From positions 1 through 64,000 of the forward strand of contig NZ_JALNUI010000020.1 in the NCBI RefSeq assembly GCF_026544205.1: DNA of 64,000 bases, given 5' to 3'. The number at the start of each line of letters is the position of its first letter. Within the stretch, counting starts at the first letter, position 1. The DNA is from Curtobacterium sp. GC_Cur_3. GTDB taxonomy: Bacteria; Actinomycetota; Actinomycetes; Actinomycetales; Microbacteriaceae. The position numbers were made by a program, and so were the translations under genes. The notes under the pieces were generated by a model. That model was given only the letters and a program-made list of their open reading frames with translations. It ran no database searches and was not told where the DNA came from. This document shows, piece after piece, positions 29,047 through 36,688 of this stretch.

Positions 29047-30246
29047 TCACCCGGTGGAGCGGTCGGAACGCGGGACCAGCGGCAGCGCCAACAACGGCAG
29101 CACCGCCACGATCCCGAACGACGCCGCGAAGCCGAGCACGCCGACCAGGGCGCCGATGCCCGGGCCGACGGCGCTCGCCGCGATGAACTGGCCGGTGTTC
29201 TGCGCGCCGAGGGCCCGCCCGGACCAGAAGGGCCCCGCTGCCTCGGCGACGGACGTGTACGCGAGCCCGTTGTCCGCCACGGTCACACTCGTCGCCACGA
29301 CGAGGAACACCGCCGCGCCAGCCAGGTGTGAGACGTCGACGAGCGCCATGACCGCCATGACCACCGCCGCGCTCACGGCGACGACCCGCAGCGGACCGAC
29401 CCGGGAGCGTGCCCGGTCGCTCCACACCCCCACGAGGATGCGCCCGATCGCCCCGACGAACTGCGACGCCCCGACGAGCAGCCCCGCCGCGGCCGTGGGC
29501 CACCCGAGCCCGACGAGCCACACGAGCCCGTACGTCGACAGCGTGAACTGCGGGACCACGAGCAGGACGGACACCGCGTGGATCCGCCACAGGAAGCCCG
29601 ACGTCCGGTAGGGGTTCGCGACGTGGGCCGCGGGAGCGTCACCCCGTGCCGGTCGCGGCGGGTTCGCGATGCCGATCGCGCAGAGCACGGCGAGCACCGC
29701 GCACAGCACGATCGGCAGCACGAGCGCCGCCCGGATGCCGGACGTCTCGGCGAGCTGCGGCACCGTGACCGCCGCGAGCGTCACCCCGAGCGGCTGCGAC
29801 ATCTGCCGGATGCCCATCGCCAGGCCCCGCCGCTCCTTCGGGAACCACCCGACCACGACCCGTCCGCTGGCCGCGTTCGTCGACGCGCTCGTCATCCCGC
29901 CCGCCAGGAACGCCAGCCCGAGCAGCACCGGGTCCCCCGCGGCGAGCCAGGCGCCGACCGTGGCGAGGGTCGTGAGGACGAGGCCGCCCGCGATGACGAC
30001 CCGCTCGCCGATACGGTCGGTGAGCGCTCCCCAGGCGATGAGCGTCAGCACCATGCCGAAGGTCGGCGCGGCGGCGAGCACCCCGGCGACCGGCAGGGGC
30101 GTGCCGTGCGCGTGCAGGTAGGGGATGAGCAGGGCCGGCGCTGAGACGACGAGCGTGCCCGCGGCCTGTGCGGCGACGCCGAGCGCGAGCATCGACCACG
30201 CGCGGGCGGTGGTCGCGGGCGCGGAGGAAGTCGTCGTCATGAGCAT
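29047..30246 (-). CDS. MFS transporter
   Basis: 399-residue major facilitator with about 12 spans. The cytoplasmic loop 2-3 motif appears as WGALTDRIGERVVI, and FPKERRGLAMGIRQMSQPLGVTL is typical of loop 4-5. Closest by eye to the exporters and carboxylate/oxalate-type MFS. Start ATG 30246 or 30240; no clear ribosome-binding site separates them. It diverges from a GntR regulator with two palindromic operators between the genes, so its expression is probably repressed until the ligand appears. Confidence 0.85.
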   Translation of the reverse strand: MLMTTTSSAPATTARAWSMLALGVAAQAAGTLVVSAPALLIPYLHAHGTPLPVAGVLAAAPTFGMVLTLIAWGALTDRIGERVVIAGGLVLTTLATVGAWLAAGDPVLLGLAFLAGGMTSASTNAASGRVVVGWFPKERRGLAMGIRQMSQPLGVTLAAVTVPQLAETSGIRAALVLPIVLCAVLAVLCAIGIANPPRPARGDAPAAHVANPYRTSGFLWRIHAVSVLLVVPQFTLSTYGLVWLVGLGWPTAAAGLLVGASQFVGAIGRILVGVWSDRARSRVGPLRVVAVSAAVVMAVMALVDVSHLAGAAVFLVVATSVTVADNGLAYTSVAEAAGPFWSGRALGAQNTGQFIAASAVGPGIGALVGVLGFAASFGIVAVLPLLALPLVPRSDRSTG

Positions 30247-30266
30247 CGTTTCGTCGCGGAACGGTT

Positions 30267-30289
30267 TGGTATACCAAAACGGTATACCA
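30267..30289. promoter_or_regulatory. Double GntR-type operator between MFS and gntR genes
   Basis: Perfect palindrome TGGTATACCA (30267-30276) followed at 14 bp centre-to-centre by a second GGTATACC core (CGGTATACCA, 30280-30289). The pattern TnGTnnnACnA is the known FadR-subfamily GntR site. The region is AT-rich against its surroundings. It overlaps where the -35 of the gntR promoter (TACGCT -10 at 30308-30313) should be. Confidence 0.75.
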
Positions 30290-30321
30290 TCCGGTCCACT
30301 CCGGCGCTACGCTGGTCCGTC

Positions 30322-31038
30322 GTGATCGAACCGACCGACGCAGCGCCCGTGTCGCAGACGGCCCAGCTCTACGACAACCTGCGCGCCGCGATCCTGACAC
30401 TCGAGATCGCGCCGGGGGAGCGCATCTCCGAGCGTGGGCTCGAAGCGCGGTTCCACGCGTCGCGCACCCCCGTCCGTGCAGCGCTGTCACGACTCGAACG
30501 CGAGGGGCTCATCCTGCACGAGGGCCGCTCGTGGACGGTCACGCCGATCGACCTCGACGAGATCGCCTCGCTCGCCGAACTGCGCGGCGTGCTCGAGCCC
30601 GCCGCCGTCCGGTTCGCGGTCGAACGAGCGGACGCCGCGGCGCTCGCCGAGGTCCGGTCGCACCTCGACGCCCTGCGCCCGACGCCCGACCAGCAGGCCG
30701 GCATCCGGATGGGCTCGACCTTCCACCTCGACCTGGCGGCGCTCGGCGGCAACCGGTTCGTCACGGACGCCATCGGCGACGCCCTCACCCGACTCGAACG
30801 CACGCGGTGGATCGAGGTCCGCACGCCAGAGGCCCGCGACGCCGCGTGGGACGAGCACAGCGCCGTCCTCGACGCCGTGCAGGCTGGGGATGCCGACCGC
30901 GCGGCGGAACTGCTCGCGGCGCACGTCGCCGGGACGAACGACCGCCTGATCGCCTGGATTGCCCAGGAGCGCCGACGCCTCCGGGGGGCCGGCATGGCGA
31001 TCATCGGCGCGACCGACCGGACGTCGACCACGCACTGA
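30322..31038 (+). CDS. GntR-family (FadR/FCD) transcriptional regulator
   Basis: 238 residues. The winged helix (LYDNLRAAILTLEIAPGERI and LEARFHASRTPVRAALSRLEREGLI, about 14-65) is classical, followed by an all-helical FCD ligand domain with the metal-ligand-like FHLDLAALGGN. GTG start 30322 lies 8 nt after a TACGCT -10 box, so the mRNA may be leaderless. The two palindromes upstream are its likely operators, giving autoregulation and control of the divergent MFS gene. Ligand unknown, probably a carboxylic acid by family tendency. Confidence 0.88.
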   Translation: MIEPTDAAPVSQTAQLYDNLRAAILTLEIAPGERISERGLEARFHASRTPVRAALSRLEREGLILHEGRSWTVTPIDLDEIASLAELRGVLEPAAVRFAVERADAAALAEVRSHLDALRPTPDQQAGIRMGSTFHLDLAALGGNRFVTDAIGDALTRLERTRWIEVRTPEARDAAWDEHSAVLDAVQAGDADRAAELLAAHVAGTNDRLIAWIAQERRRLRGAGMAIIGATDRTSTTH

Positions 31039-31180
31039 CCGACGCGTGCGCCGTGCCTGCGGTCCGGGCGGCTCGAAGTGCCCGCGGTCTGGACGCGACC
31101 GCGCGCGGAACCCGACCCGCCCTGTGGGGGCGAGCCGGGCCTCCTGGCTGTGCCGCGTCCTGATCCGGCCGCGGCGCGGC

Positions 31181-31342
31181 TCACTCGATGCGCGTGAGTC
31201 CGTCCGCGCCGTCGAGCTGCGCGAAGGCGGCTGCGCCCTCCCGCGGTTCGTGCGTGCGTTCGAGGAGGGCCTCGCGCACCTCGGCTTCGTCCAGGCTGAC
31301 CCTGACCGCGTCGCGGCGTCCTGACTGCGTCGACTGTGACAT
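31181..31342 (-). CDS. 53-residue acidic small protein, unknown
   Basis: Short frame starting MSQSTQSGRRDAVRVSLDEA and ending DGADGLTRIE. GAAGGA lies before the ATG at 31342 at normal spacing. The middle, LDEAEVREALLERTHEPREG, should form an amphipathic helix. Composition and third-position GC fit a real gene. No motif recognised. It converges on the gntR gene and diverges from the LacI gene at 31577. Confidence 0.55.
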   Translation of the reverse strand: MSQSTQSGRRDAVRVSLDEAEVREALLERTHEPREGAAAFAQLDGADGLTRIE

Positions 31343-31576
31343 CTCGTTGGTCCTTCCCGTAGGCGGGCTCGGCCCGCGTCGATGCGGGCACCGCCCGCTG
31401 GTTGCGCTTCCTCACGGGACGTACTGAGGTCGCCCCAGTGTGATCCGCTGCTGCCGTCCGCCGCAAGGGCCTGGCGGCGCTTGTGGAGAAGTGTGTCGAG
31501 ACGGGTTGCCTAGGATGGTCGGCGGTCGGGGCGGCTCGCCTCCGGCGCGCATGAGCGGACGGACGGGAGGCCCTGG

Positions 31577-32677
31577 TTGGCCGAGCAGCGCACCGCACCT
31601 CCCACGGTCTACGACGTCGCGGCCGCCTCCGGGGTGTCCATCGCCACCGTCTCCCGCGTCCTCCGCACGCCGGACGCCGTCCGCGAGGGCACACGCGACC
31701 GCGTGCAGGCCGCCATCCGACTCCTCGGGTACGTGCCGTCGGGGAACGCCCGGGCGCTGGCGGGCAAGCGGACCGGCGTGATCGGGCTCCTGCTGCCCGG
31801 GTTCGACGTGGTGCCGGACGAGCGACCGGGACTCGTGACGGACGGCGGAGTGCGGGTCGTCGACGACCGCCGCCACGTGACGCAGCCGTTCGCGTCGAAC
31901 CTGTACTTCGACGAGGTGCTCCGCGGCGCCGAGACCGAGGCCTGGCAGCGCGGCCTCGCCCTCATGGTCGCCGCCGGGCGCGGTCCCTCCCGAGACGTCA
32001 TCGTGAACGACGTCGCCGGGCGCGTGGACGGCCTCGCGGTGCTGGCGCAGACCGTGCCGGACGAGCTGCTCGAGCACGTCGCCCGCCGGGTCCCCGTGGT
32101 GGTGCTCGCGGACGACCGGCGCTCGCACGGGTTCGACTCGGTCAGCGTCGACAACGCCGCGGGCATGCGCACGCTTGCTGCGCACGTGATCGGGCGGCTC
32201 GGCATCCGGTCGATCGCCTACGTCGCCGGCCCGATCGACTCCCCGGACGACCAGGAACGCTCCGCCGGGTTCCGCCAGGCGCTCGACGACCACGGGGTGG
32301 AGCCGCGCTCCGTCCGGACCGTGCACGGGGACTTCGGACGGGCTCGGGCGCGGGAGCTGGCGGTCGCGCTGCTGGCGGACAGCCCGCCGCGGGCCATCGT
32401 CTGCTCGAACGACCAGTCGGCGCTGGGGGTGCTCGACGCGGTGCTCGCGGCGGGGCTCCGGGTGCCGGACGACATCGTCGTGACGGGCTTCGACGGCATC
32501 GACGCCGGTCGGTTCTCCGCGCCGAGGCTCACCACCGTGCACCAGCCGATGGGGGAGCTCGGGCGGGCCGCGGTGGTGGCGATCGTCGATCGGCTGGAGC
32601 GCCGCGAGGGGCCGCCGCGTGCCGTGCGGCTCCCCGTCGAGGTGCTCCTGCGTGAGAGCTGCCCGCCGACGCTGTAG
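31577..32677 (+). CDS. LacI-family transcriptional regulator of the glycoside operon
   Basis: 366-residue repressor. The DNA-binding domain TVYDVAAASGVSIATVSRVLRT (10-31) is standard; the effector domain has CSNDQSALGVLDAVLAAGLRVPDDIVVTGFDGI and RLTTVHQPM. The start is TTG 31577 preceded by GGGAGG; no ATG or GTG fits the domain boundary. An insert near residues 80-95 (ERPGLVTDGGVRVVDDRRH) is unusual. It lies upstream of, and in line with, an oligosaccharide ABC operon whose promoter contains a LacI-type palindrome. Confidence 0.88.
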   Translation: MAEQRTAPPTVYDVAAASGVSIATVSRVLRTPDAVREGTRDRVQAAIRLLGYVPSGNARALAGKRTGVIGLLLPGFDVVPDERPGLVTDGGVRVVDDRRHVTQPFASNLYFDEVLRGAETEAWQRGLALMVAAGRGPSRDVIVNDVAGRVDGLAVLAQTVPDELLEHVARRVPVVVLADDRRSHGFDSVSVDNAAGMRTLAAHVIGRLGIRSIAYVAGPIDSPDDQERSAGFRQALDDHGVEPRSVRTVHGDFGRARARELAVALLADSPPRAIVCSNDQSALGVLDAVLAAGLRVPDDIVVTGFDGIDAGRFSAPRLTTVHQPMGELGRAAVVAIVDRLERREGPPRAVRLPVEVLLRESCPPTL

Positions 32678-32685
32678 CGCGGGGT

Positions 32686-32817
32686 GCTCGCACCGTGCGC
32701 GGTTCTCCGCCCCATGCGAGCGCACCCGGGCTCGCACCGTGCGCGCTCTCCCGCCCCGTGCGAGCGCACCCGGGCTCGCACCGTGCGCGGTCTCCTGCCC
32801 CGTGCGAGGTTGCACAC
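32686..32817. repeat. Three tandem 44-bp hairpin-forming repeats
   Basis: Units start at 32686, 32730 and 32774, each beginning GCTCGCACCGTGCGCG and containing CCCC(A/G)TGCGAG. CTCGCAC and GTGCGAG within a unit can pair. The third unit runs into the 62-bp palindrome at 32801-32862. They occupy the spacer after the lacI gene. Confidence 0.7.
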
Positions 32818-32862
32818 CCCGTGCCCGCCCGCAGCGCCGCACGGTGTGGTCAACCTCGCACC
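32801..32862. repeat. 62-bp palindromic REP-like element, copy 2
   Basis: Same length and ends as 4314-4375, with the common block GTGGTCAACCTCGCACC. GTGCGAGGTTG at the left pairs with CAACCTCGCAC at the right. The remaining 32863-32915 is GC-rich spacer before the operon promoter. Confidence 0.6.
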
Positions 32863-32915
32863 AGCTGCTCGCCGCCACCCGCCCGCCACGCACCCGCCAC
32901 ACGCCCCCACGCGAC

Positions 32916-32944
32916 TTGCGCCCCGCGATGTAAGCGCATACATT
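32916..32944 (+). promoter_or_regulatory. Promoter with embedded LacI-type operator
   Basis: TTGCGC (32916-32921), a 17-bp spacer, and TACATT (32939-32944). The near-palindrome ATGTAAGCGCATACAT (32928-32943; 7 of 8 pairs, CG-type core) fills the spacer and overlaps the -10, so a bound repressor would block RNA polymerase. The adjacent LacI protein (31577-32677) is the obvious candidate. Confidence 0.7.
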
Positions 32945-32982
32945 GACCCTCGTACCCACTCGACACGGAGGTCGACCGAGCA

Positions 32983-34761
32983 ATGACGCTTCCCCCACAG
33001 CGCACCCCACGGCGCACGAGGCGCGGGCCGTGGCGCACGCCGAGCACGCCGAGCATGCCGAGCATGCCGAGCACGCCGCACACGCGGCGCGGTCGCCTCG
33101 CCGCGGCCCTCGCCGGCATCGCGGTCGTGGCCCTCGCGGCGACCGGCTGCAGCATCCAGGTCCGATCAGAGCCGGACCCGAGCATCGGCAAGGACACGAT
33201 GCTCATCAACGCCGACCACGGCAACCCGCTGTTCGACCGCAACTTCAACCCGTACATCACGAACGCCCGCACCGCGTCGAAGTGGATGTACGAGCCCCTC
33301 ATCGAGGTGAACCCACTCGACGGCAAGCGGAACCCCTGGCTCGCCAGCTCGTGGGAGCAGCCGGACGCCCGGACGATCGACATGACGATCCGCAAGGGCG
33401 TCGAGTGGTCCGACGGCACGCCGTTCACCGCGAAGGACGTCGTCTTCACGTTCGACCTGTTGAAGCGGTTCCCCGCGATGGACGTCAAGGGCGCCTGGCA
33501 GCACATCGCCACCATCGAGCAGCAGGGCGACCACGTCGTCTTCCACCTGAAGTCCGACGACGTCCCGAGCCTGACGATCATCGGCCAGACGTACATCCTC
33601 GGCGAGCACCACTGGGGGAAGGTCAAGGACCCGACGACGTGGCGTGACCCGAACCCGGTCGGCACGGGCCCGTTCGTCCTCGGCAACTACTCCGACCAGC
33701 AGTACTCGATGGACAAGAACGCGCGGTACTGGCAGGCCGGCAAGATCGCGATCAAGCACCTCGTCCTGCCCGCGACGAACACGCAGCTCGACACCGTCAC
33801 CCGCGGCTACGACTGGGCGTACTCGTTCATCTCCGACGTCAAGGGCACGTGGGGTGCCGCATCGGACACGAACACGTACTGGTTCCCACCGGGGGGCGTG
33901 ATCGGCCTCATCCCGAACCTGACGAAGGCGCCGTACGACGACGTCAACGTCCGCCGAGGGATCTCGCTCGCCCTCGACCGCGACGACATCGCCGAGACCG
34001 CCACCGAGGGCAACCTCACCGCGGCGGCACAGACCGGCCTGATCCTGCCGAACCAGGAGCGGTACGCGAACCCCGACATCCCGGACAAGGGGATGGTCAC
34101 GCAGGACGTCGCCGCGGCGAAGGCGTCGTTCGCGAAGTCCGGCTGGGTGGAGCAGGGCGGCAAGATCGTCAAGGACGGCAAGCAGCTCGAGATCACCATC
34201 ACGACCGCCAACGGCTACGCCGACTGGCTCCGCGCCGCGCAGGAGGTCCGCCGTGACCTCACCGCCATCGGCGTGAAGGTGTCGATCAGTGCCCCGCAGC
34301 CCGCCGGCTACCAGCAGGCGATCAACAACGGCACCTTCGAGATGGCGATGGGCGGCATGGGCAACGGCGACGTCTACCAGGCCTTCAACTCGCTCATGTC
34401 GACCGACTTCTACCAGCCCGTCGGCAAGTCGACCGTGAACAACTACGAGCGCTACCGGGACCCGGCGACGCAGCGACTGCTCGACGAGTACAAGGCCACC
34501 ACGGACACGACGAGGCAGCAGGAGATCCTCGACCAGCTGCAGACCATCGTGTACGACCAGCTGCCCGTCATCGGCATGTACCACGGCGGGCTCTGGGGCC
34601 TGTTCAACACCGGCAAGTTCGTCGGCTGGCCGAGTGCGAAGGACCCCTACATGGCGCCGCAGAACTACGACTCCGCGCCGCTGCTCATCTTCACCAAGCT
34701 CCGGCTGCGCGACAGCGCCGCCGGGCGCGCGATCGTCGCAGAGAGCGAGCAGGGCAAGTGA
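32983..34761 (+). CDS. Solute-binding lipoprotein, peptide/oligosaccharide (SBP_bac_5) type
   Basis: 592-residue family 5 binding protein. Signal sequence with lipobox LAATGC (Cys56). Family motifs include WSDGTPFTAKDVVFTFDLLKR and NPVGTGPFVLGNY. A run TPSTPSMPSMPSTP precedes the signal core, encoded by a 9-bp tandem repeat (33037-33081). Linked downstream to two permeases, a double ATPase, a hydrolase and a GH1 enzyme, which suggests that this Opp-family system imports beta-glucosides or cello-oligosaccharides rather than peptides (inference). Confidence 0.9.
   Translation: MTLPPQRTPRRTRRGPWRTPSTPSMPSMPSTPHTRRGRLAAALAGIAVVALAATGCSIQVRSEPDPSIGKDTMLINADHGNPLFDRNFNPYITNARTASKWMYEPLIEVNPLDGKRNPWLASSWEQPDARTIDMTIRKGVEWSDGTPFTAKDVVFTFDLLKRFPAMDVKGAWQHIATIEQQGDHVVFHLKSDDVPSLTIIGQTYILGEHHWGKVKDPTTWRDPNPVGTGPFVLGNYSDQQYSMDKNARYWQAGKIAIKHLVLPATNTQLDTVTRGYDWAYSFISDVKGTWGAASDTNTYWFPPGGVIGLIPNLTKAPYDDVNVRRGISLALDRDDIAETATEGNLTAAAQTGLILPNQERYANPDIPDKGMVTQDVAAAKASFAKSGWVEQGGKIVKDGKQLEITITTANGYADWLRAAQEVRRDLTAIGVKVSISAPQPAGYQQAINNGTFEMAMGGMGNGDVYQAFNSLMSTDFYQPVGKSTVNNYERYRDPATQRLLDEYKATTDTTRQQEILDQLQTIVYDQLPVIGMYHGGLWGLFNTGKFVGWPSAKDPYMAPQNYDSAPLLIFTKLRLRDSAAGRAIVAESEQGK
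33037..33081 (+). repeat. 9-bp tandem repeat within a lipoprotein gene
   Basis: Four full units plus part of (A(C/T)GCCGAGC), encoding Thr/Met-Pro-Ser triplets before the signal-peptide core. The 9-bp period keeps the frame if units are gained or lost. Confidence 0.7.
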
Positions 34762-35738
34762 AGTACATCCTCCAGAAACTCGTCCTCTTCGTCCTGACCC
34801 TCTGGGCCGCGGTCACGCTGAACTTCGTGCTCCCGCGCCTCATGCCGGGCAGCCCGAGCGACGCGGCCCTCGCGAAGCTCAGCCAGAACGGCCCGGTCAC
34901 CGACGCCACCAAGAAGGCCATCGAGGCCCAGCTCGGCGTCCCGACCGGCAGCCTCTGGGCCCAGTACGGCAGCTACCTGCACCAGGTCGTCACCCTCGAC
35001 TTCGGCACGAGCTACACGTTCTACCCGCAGCCCGTCGGTGACCTCGTCGGCAAGGCCCTGCCGTACACGCTGATCCTGGTCGGGGTCGTGACGATCCTGG
35101 CGTTCGTCCTCGGCACCCTGATCGGCATCGCGGCGGCCTGGAAGCGGGGGACCTGGCTCGACTCGCTCCCCACCCTGTCGGGATCGTTCATGTCGACGTT
35201 CCCGTACTTCTGGACGGCGCTGCTCCTGCTGTTCTTCCTCGGCTACGTCCTGCACTGGTTCCCGACCACCGGCGCGTACTCGGCGACGACCACCCCCGGC
35301 CTGAACCTGGCGTTCACCGGCGACGCGCTGCAGCACGCGGTCCTGCCGGCGGTGACGATCCTCGTGACCAGCCTCGGCGGCTGGATCATCGGCATGCGCA
35401 ACGCGATGATCAACACGCTCGGCGACGACTACGTCACCTTCGCCGAGGCCAACGGCCTGCGCGGTCGCACCGTCGCCATCCGCTACGCCGCCCGGAACGC
35501 GATCCTGCCGAACCTGACCGGCTTCGGCCTGGCCCTCGGCGGTGTCGTGGGCGGCTCGGTGCTCGTCGAGCAGGTGTTCGGCTACCCGGGCATCGGCTAC
35601 CTGCTGTTCAACGCCGTCATCGGGCAGGACTACCCGCTCATGCAGGCGCTCTTCCTGATGATCACCGTGTCGGTGCTCATCGCCAACTTCATCGTGGACG
35701 TGTTGTACGGCGTCCTGGACCCGAGGACGCGCCGATGA
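34758..35738 (+). CDS. ABC transporter permease, DppB/OppB type
   Basis: 326-residue inner-membrane permease. It begins at GTG 34758 overlapping the binding-protein stop. N-terminal FVLTLWAAVTLNFVLPRLMPGSPSD is the OppB pattern, and the EAA loop DYVTFAEANGLRGRTVAIRYAARNAILPNLT is conserved. Six spans. The first part of the periplasmic loop is slightly expanded. Confidence 0.92.
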   Translation: MKYILQKLVLFVLTLWAAVTLNFVLPRLMPGSPSDAALAKLSQNGPVTDATKKAIEAQLGVPTGSLWAQYGSYLHQVVTLDFGTSYTFYPQPVGDLVGKALPYTLILVGVVTILAFVLGTLIGIAAAWKRGTWLDSLPTLSGSFMSTFPYFWTALLLLFFLGYVLHWFPTTGAYSATTTPGLNLAFTGDALQHAVLPAVTILVTSLGGWIIGMRNAMINTLGDDYVTFAEANGLRGRTVAIRYAARNAILPNLTGFGLALGGVVGGSVLVEQVFGYPGIGYLLFNAVIGQDYPLMQALFLMITVSVLIANFIVDVLYGVLDPRTRR

Positions 35739-36688
35739 CGAACACGAGCACACCCGACGCAACCGTCGCAGTCCGCACGCAGGACGCACCGGAACAGCAG
35801 GCCCCGTCCAAGCTCAGGTCCGCCGCCCGCCAGTTCGGCGTCGTCTGGTCCAACACCAAGGCCCGCATCGGCATCGTCATCCTCGCGGTGTTCGTCGTCG
35901 TGGCGATCGCCGCACCCCTCCTGGCCCCCTACGGCGCCAGCCAGAACGGCTTCGCCCGCAGCGAGGACGCCACCTGGGCCCACTGGATGGGCACCACCGC
36001 CGCCGGCGAGGACGTCCTGTCCCAGCTCATCTACGGCGCCCGCATCTCGGTGATGGTCGGCGCGGTCGCGGGCATCCTGTCCACGCTCGTCGCGGTCGCG
36101 ATCGGCCTCAGCTGGGGTTACGTCCGCGGCTGGGTCGCCGAGGTCATCGGCTTCGTCGTGAACCTGTTCCTGGTGATCCCGGGCCTGCCCCTCATGATCG
36201 TCATCGCGGCCTACCTGCAGAACGGCGGTATCGCGGTCATCATCGCGGTGATCGTCGTCACCGGCTGGGCCTGGGGTGCCCGCGTCCTGCGCAGCCAGAC
36301 GCAGTCCCTCCGCGGTCGCGACTTCGTGACGGCCGCACAGTTCTCCGGCGAGGGTGCCACCCGCATCGTCTTCCGCGAGATCCTGCCGAACATGACCAGC
36401 CTCATCGTCGGCAGCTTCTTCGGCGCCGCGACGAGCGCGATCCTCGCGGAAGCCGGCCTCGAGTTCCTCGGCCTCGGGGACTCCTCGATCGTCAGCTGGG
36501 GCACGATCCTCTACTGGGCACAGAACTCCAACGCGCTGCTCACCGGCCAGTGGATCCTGCTCTTCGCCCCCGGCCTCTGCATCGCCCTCCTCGCGATGAG
36601 CCTGACCCTCATCAACTTCGGCGTCGACGCCGTGTCCAACCCGCGGCTGCGCGAAGGCGCGCGGCCCCGTAAGGAGAAGACCGCATGA
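35735..36688 (+). CDS. ABC transporter permease, DppC/OppC type
   Basis: 317-residue permease overlapping its neighbours by 4 bp on both sides. After a 50-residue polar N-terminus comes the first span (IGIVILAVFVVVAIAAPLLAPYG), the HWMGTTAAGEDVLSQLIYGAR segment typical of OppC, and the EAA loop GRDFVTAAQFSGEGATRIVFREILPN. It pairs with the DppB-type permease. Confidence 0.92.
   Translation: MTNTSTPDATVAVRTQDAPEQQAPSKLRSAARQFGVVWSNTKARIGIVILAVFVVVAIAAPLLAPYGASQNGFARSEDATWAHWMGTTAAGEDVLSQLIYGARISVMVGAVAGILSTLVAVAIGLSWGYVRGWVAEVIGFVVNLFLVIPGLPLMIVIAAYLQNGGIAVIIAVIVVTGWAWGARVLRSQTQSLRGRDFVTAAQFSGEGATRIVFREILPNMTSLIVGSFFGAATSAILAEAGLEFLGLGDSSIVSWGTILYWAQNSNALLTGQWILLFAPGLCIALLAMSLTLINFGVDAVSNPRLREGARPRKEKTA

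Noticed and set aside
32686..32862. CRISPR-like repeats
   Set aside because: Only three head-to-tail 44-bp units without variable spacers and no cas genes nearby.
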